The notes below the pieces were generated by a model. It was not told the origin of the DNA. It worked only from the letters and a program-made list of their open reading frames with translations, and made no database searches. Shown here piece by piece: positions 61,297 through 64,000 of a stretch of 64,000 nt of DNA. The translations under genes and the position numbers were made by a program. Each line of letters starts with the position of its first letter. The stretch's first letter is position 1. The stretch lies in NCBI RefSeq assembly GCF_022288725.1, contig NZ_JAKNTA010000004.1:592104-656103 (forward strand), written 5' to 3'. The DNA comes from Kitasatospora sp. A2-31. GTDB taxonomy: Bacteria > Actinomycetota > Actinomycetes > Streptomycetales > Streptomycetaceae.

Positions 61297-62331
61297 TCAG
61301 CGGCGTTCGGCGATCAGCACCCGCAGCGGGTTGTGCGGCAGGGTGTGCTGGGTGGGCCGGGTGAAGCCGGCCGCGACGACCATCTCCTCGTAGGCGGAGA
61401 CGGGGTGCACCTGTCCCTCGGAGGTCCAGGCGAGCATCAGCGCCGAGAACAGGTGGGGGACCGGGTCGCGGTGCGGCGCGGTGTCGTCGGTGCTGATGGC
61501 GATGGCCACCAGCTTGCCGCCGGGCCGCAGGGCGCCGCCGGCGCGGGCGAGCAGCTCGGTCGCGCGGGCGGTCGAGAAGTGGTGCAGGACGTTGGCGACC
61601 ACCACGACGTCGTACGGTCCGCCGAGCGGGACCTCGAACATGTCGCCGGGGATGAAGTGGGCGCGGTCGCGGACGCCCAGGCGCTCGGCGTTGGTCTCGG
61701 TGACGGCGAGGACGTTGGGCCAGTCCAGGGACCAGACCCGGGCGCGGGGGTCGCGGGCGGCCAGGGTGTAGCCGTAGAGGCCGTGCCCGCAGGCGACGTC
61801 GAGCACCCGGGGGCCGTCCTGGCCCGGGGCGCTCGGCTCCGGGAGCACCGCGTCGGCGACCAGGTCGGCGATCGGCTGGGTGTTGAGCGTGCCCAGCGCG
61901 GCGAAGTCCTCCCAGAACGTGTAGGAGGGCGTCTCGGCGTTCTGCTCCATCACCGTGCCGCCGTTGCGGACGGCCTCGCCGAGCCGCTTGACGGCGTCCC
62001 ACTCGTAGTCGCTGGCGGCGAGCCGGACGGCGTGGCCGTAGTAGTCGGGGTGGGTGCTGACGAGGATGCTGTCGGCGCCCGGGGCGAGCCTGAACCGGTC
62101 GCCCTCGGTCTCCAGCAGGCCGATCGCGGCGAGGGCGTTCAGCAGGATGTGGACGGCGCGCGGGTCGGCCCCGCAGGCGGCGGCGACCTCCTTGGACACG
62201 GCCGGGCCGTCGGCGAGGGCGTCGAAGACCTTGAGGTCGACGCCGGCGCGCAGGACGCCGGTCTTGCGGACCGCGGACATCATGGTGAGGAGGTCCTGCC
62301 TGGTGACGGTGGGTACTCGGTCGTCGGTCAT
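61297..62331 (-). CDS. SAM-dependent methyltransferase, MtmMI/MII-like
   Basis: A 344-residue O-methyltransferase_2-type enzyme. The winged-helix part (RAGVDLKVFDALADGPAVSKEVAAA) precedes motif I VLDVACGHGLYGYTLAARDP, then the acidic SLDWPNVLAVTE loop and YDVVVVANVLHHFSTARATELL. GGGAGAG is just before the ATG at 62331; the upstream ATG-like start at 62376 has none. It pairs with the methyltransferase at 59483 as the two core methyltransferases of the aureolic pathway. First gene of the leftward run. Confidence 0.85.
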   Translation of the reverse strand: MTDDRVPTVTRQDLLTMMSAVRKTGVLRAGVDLKVFDALADGPAVSKEVAAACGADPRAVHILLNALAAIGLLETEGDRFRLAPGADSILVSTHPDYYGHAVRLAASDYEWDAVKRLGEAVRNGGTVMEQNAETPSYTFWEDFAALGTLNTQPIADLVADAVLPEPSAPGQDGPRVLDVACGHGLYGYTLAARDPRARVWSLDWPNVLAVTETNAERLGVRDRAHFIPGDMFEVPLGGPYDVVVVANVLHHFSTARATELLARAGGALRPGGKLVAIAISTDDTAPHRDPVPHLFSALMLAWTSEGQVHPVSAYEEMVVAAGFTRPTQHTLPHNPLRVLIAERR

Positions 62332-62802
62332 CCGCTCTCCCTGGGTCGGGCTGGCACTGACGGTTCGCCAGAGCATCGTGTGGCTGCGGGCTGGCGATCC
62401 GCTTGAGCCGCGGTGGAGGCCGCCGGGGCTCCCGGGCGGGCCAGAGGTGTGAGGCAGATCACAGTGACATGGTCATGATGTACGGCGGGTGATCGGGCGC
62501 GGCGGCCGTCAAGAGGCCGTCCGGGGCCGGGCCAGCGGCTTTGCCGAATCCACACATTTGTGACCCGGGGTTTGCCTGAGCCTCGTGGATACGCTCCGTG
62601 CCCGCACTGCCGGAGCGTCGGCCGGTCCGCCAGTGGCGCCTGTTCGGGGTGGTTGACCAGCGGCTTTGCGGGAATGGCCATAGAGGTGGCCGGGCTGGAC
62701 GGGCCTGGCGGCCCGCGGGGAACAATCTTGACGTACGCAAATAATCTCATGACACTAGTCTCACGAGAGTTTGATCACCGACGGAATTCCCGGGGGCTTG
62801 AA
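62332..62802. promoter_or_regulatory. Divergent control region of SARP gene and methyltransferase operon
   Basis: A 471-base stretch without a convincing gene. Near its right end, in AT-rich sequence, TTGACG (62728-62733), 17 bases and GACACT (62751-62756) form a likely promoter for the SARP gene, giving a leader of about 40 bases. At its middle are GATCAC and GTGATC 26 bases apart (about 62458-62495), a possible operator. The leftward promoter was not identified. Confidence 0.6.
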
Positions 62803-63705
62803 ATGATCACGAGCGACCGTTCCGAGTGCTTCACGATCCAGGTGTTGGGTGCCCTGAAGCTCCGCACCGCCGGCGGGGCCAACATGGTGGACGACCTCAC
62901 CGCACCCAAGCCGCGCAAGATCATCGCGCTGCTCGTCATGCAGGCGAACCGCGTCGTCCCCACCGCCGCGATGGCCCGCGAGCTGTGGGGCGACAACCCG
63001 CCCGCCAGCGTCCAGACCACCCTCCAGACCTACGTCCTCCAGGTGCGCCGGATGCTCAGCCGCGCCCTCGGCATCTCCGCCGCCGAGGTCGCCCGCACCG
63101 TGCTGGTCACCAAGTTCGGCGGCTACCAGCTGATCGTCCGTCACGGCGCCATCGATGCGCACGAGTTCGAGCGGCTGCTCGGCGAGGGCCGCCAGTCGCT
63201 CGCCGACGGCAACGACGAGACGGCCGTCCGGCTGCTCACCGAGGCCCTCGATCTCTGGTGCGGCGCACCGCTGGTGGACGTCAAGCCGGGCCCGCTGCTG
63301 GACGCCGAGATCCGCCGCCTGGAGGAGAACCGCCTCACCGCGCTGATGCAGCGGGTCGACGCGCGGCTGCGGCTCGGCCGCCACCACGAACTCCCCGGCG
63401 AGCTCGCCTCGCTCGTCGGCCAGTACCCGATGAACGAGAACCTGCACGCCCAGTACATGCTCGCGCTCTACCGGTGCGGCCGCTGCCCCGAGGCGCTGGA
63501 GGTCTTCCGCCGGCTGCGCGACCACATGGTCGGCGAGCTCGGCCTCGAGCCCTCGCTGCGGATCCAGAGCCTGCACCGAGCCATGCTGGCCGCCGACCCC
63601 GCCCTCGAGTACGGCCCCGACCGCGCCGACGGCAATCTGCTGCTCGACCGGCTCGGCGGGGCGCCCGCGGCACCCGGCCCCTGGGCGTCCCGCCTCGCCA
63701 GCTAG
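62803..63705 (+). CDS. cmmRI: SARP-family pathway activator (CmmRI-like)
   Basis: A 300-residue SARP. An N-terminal OmpR-type winged helix (FTIQVLGALKLRT, KPRKIIALLVMQANRVV, ELWGDNPPASVQTTLQTYVLQVRRML, VLVTKFGGYQL) is followed by the bacterial transcriptional activator domain (DAHEFERLLGEGRQSL, LLDAEIRRLEENRLTALMQRVDARL, ALYRCGRCPEALEVFRRLRDHM). SARPs bind TCGAGnn heptamers at 11-bp spacing and recruit RNA polymerase; such sites are found at 43036 and 49343. CmmRI is the SARP activator of chromomycin production. It probably switches on the whole region 4. Confidence 0.9.
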   Translation: MITSDRSECFTIQVLGALKLRTAGGANMVDDLTAPKPRKIIALLVMQANRVVPTAAMARELWGDNPPASVQTTLQTYVLQVRRMLSRALGISAAEVARTVLVTKFGGYQLIVRHGAIDAHEFERLLGEGRQSLADGNDETAVRLLTEALDLWCGAPLVDVKPGPLLDAEIRRLEENRLTALMQRVDARLRLGRHHELPGELASLVGQYPMNENLHAQYMLALYRCGRCPEALEVFRRLRDHMVGELGLEPSLRIQSLHRAMLAADPALEYGPDRADGNLLLDRLGGAPAAPGPWASRLAS

Positions 63706-63748
63706 AGCGGGTCCGCCCGTCCCGCCCGTCCGGCAGGCCCGCCCGTCC

Positions 63749-64000
63749 CTACGCCTCCCGGCGCCAGTGGACGCCGTGGCCGTCGATCGGCACGATCGGC
63801 TCCCGCACCCCGTGCCGCTCGCGGAAGTCCGCGACCGCCTGCCGGCACGGCTCGATGTTGTAGTCGTCCACGATCACGAAACCCCCGACCGACAGCTTCG
63901 GGTAGAGGTGGGTCAGCGCGTCCGCGGTCGACTCGTAGAGGTCGCCGTCCAGCCGCATCACCGCCAGCGAGTCGATCGGCGCCGACGGCAGCGTCTGCTC
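63749..64000 (-). CDS. TylF/MycF-type sugar O-methyltransferase (3' part, runs off edge; CmmMIII candidate)
   Basis: Only the last 83 residues are in the window; the start is beyond base 64000. The frame runs on through 63962-64000 (LPSAPIDSLAVMRLDGDLYE), so an apparent Met inside it at 63961 is not the start. The segment SLAVMRLDGDLYESTADALT with GGFVIVDDYN is the signature of the TylF/macrocin O-methyltransferase family, which methylates deoxysugar hydroxyls with a metal at the two DD sites. In chromomycin, CmmMIII makes the 4-O-methyl-D-oliose, and this gene is a good candidate. It converges on the SARP gene with a 43-base gap rich in CCCGCCCGTC repeats. Confidence 0.85.
   Translation of the reverse strand, partial: EQTLPSAPIDSLAVMRLDGDLYESTADALTHLYPKLSVGGFVIVDDYNIEPCRQAVADFRERHGVREPIVPIDGHGVHWRREA

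Noticed and set aside
63706..63748. CCCGCCCGTC repeats between the SARP and TylF-type genes as a terminator
   Set aside because: They are direct, not inverted, repeats and form no convincing hairpin.
35836..64000. Mithramycin rather than chromomycin assignment
   Set aside because: A membrane acyltransferase and a 3,5-epimerase for an L sugar are present, which mithramycin biosynthesis does not use.

Overview
The window is very GC-rich DNA from a Streptomyces-like actinomycete (Streptomyces or Kitasatospora type). Genes are tightly packed and often overlap by ATGA or GTGA, GTG and TTG starts are common, perfect GC hairpins sit at convergent gene ends, and there is a SARP regulator and a TTA codon. 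Four regions follow one another.

(1) About 1-22.2 kb is a leftward run of some 21 genes plus a 19-codon micro-ORF that looks like a biosynthetic gene cluster I cannot match to a known product. It holds a sugar-phosphate cyclase with 2-deoxy-scyllo-inosose-synthase-like motifs, an orphan TrpB2-type PLP enzyme, a zinc alcohol dehydrogenase, a B12-binding radical SAM protein, a HemN-like radical SAM protein between two related methyltransferases, a BtrH-like protein, a PaaK-like ligase, an MfnA-like decarboxylase, a TatD/EboB-like hydrolase, a xylose-isomerase-like TIM barrel, two nitrilase-fold proteins (one lacking its catalytic Cys), a ferredoxin, a flavin reductase and an MFS exporter. The HemN-like enzyme, methyltransferases and GyrI-like proteins recall cyclopropane-forming pathways (CC-1065, yatakemycin), but the cyclitol and TrpB2 genes do not fit those.

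(2) About 22.5-26.4 kb has a GyrI-like protein, an AraC/GyrI fusion regulator and a DHA2-type MFS pump, probably self-protection or regulation for region 1.

(3) About 26.4-35.7 kb is a FadR-type repressor diverging from an amine-utilisation operon (permease, glutamine-synthetase-like ligase, class I amidotransferase-type hydrolase, aldehyde dehydrogenase, SDR), with a near-perfect 22-bp operator between them. A catalase-peroxidase gene (katG) follows.

(4) About 35.8-64 kb is most of an aureolic acid cluster of the chromomycin type. It encodes four glycosyltransferases, a membrane O-acyltransferase, a 3,5-epimerase and C-methyltransferase suited to an L-chromose-like sugar, two 4-ketoreductases, two ring methyltransferases, two flavin monooxygenases (one likely Baeyer-Villiger), a side-chain ketoreductase, a didomain aromatase/cyclase, two acyl ligases (one truncated), a DrrAB-type ABC exporter, a UvrA-like resistance protein, and PadR and SARP regulators. 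The minimal PKS genes and the dTDP-glucose genes are not in the window and presumably lie to the right, where a TylF-type sugar O-methyltransferase runs off the edge.

Regulatory sequence is legible. TCGA-type heptamers at 11-bp spacing suggest SARP control in region 4, and the PadR gene appears to be transcribed as a leaderless mRNA from a strong promoter that overlaps the divergent uvrA-like promoter.
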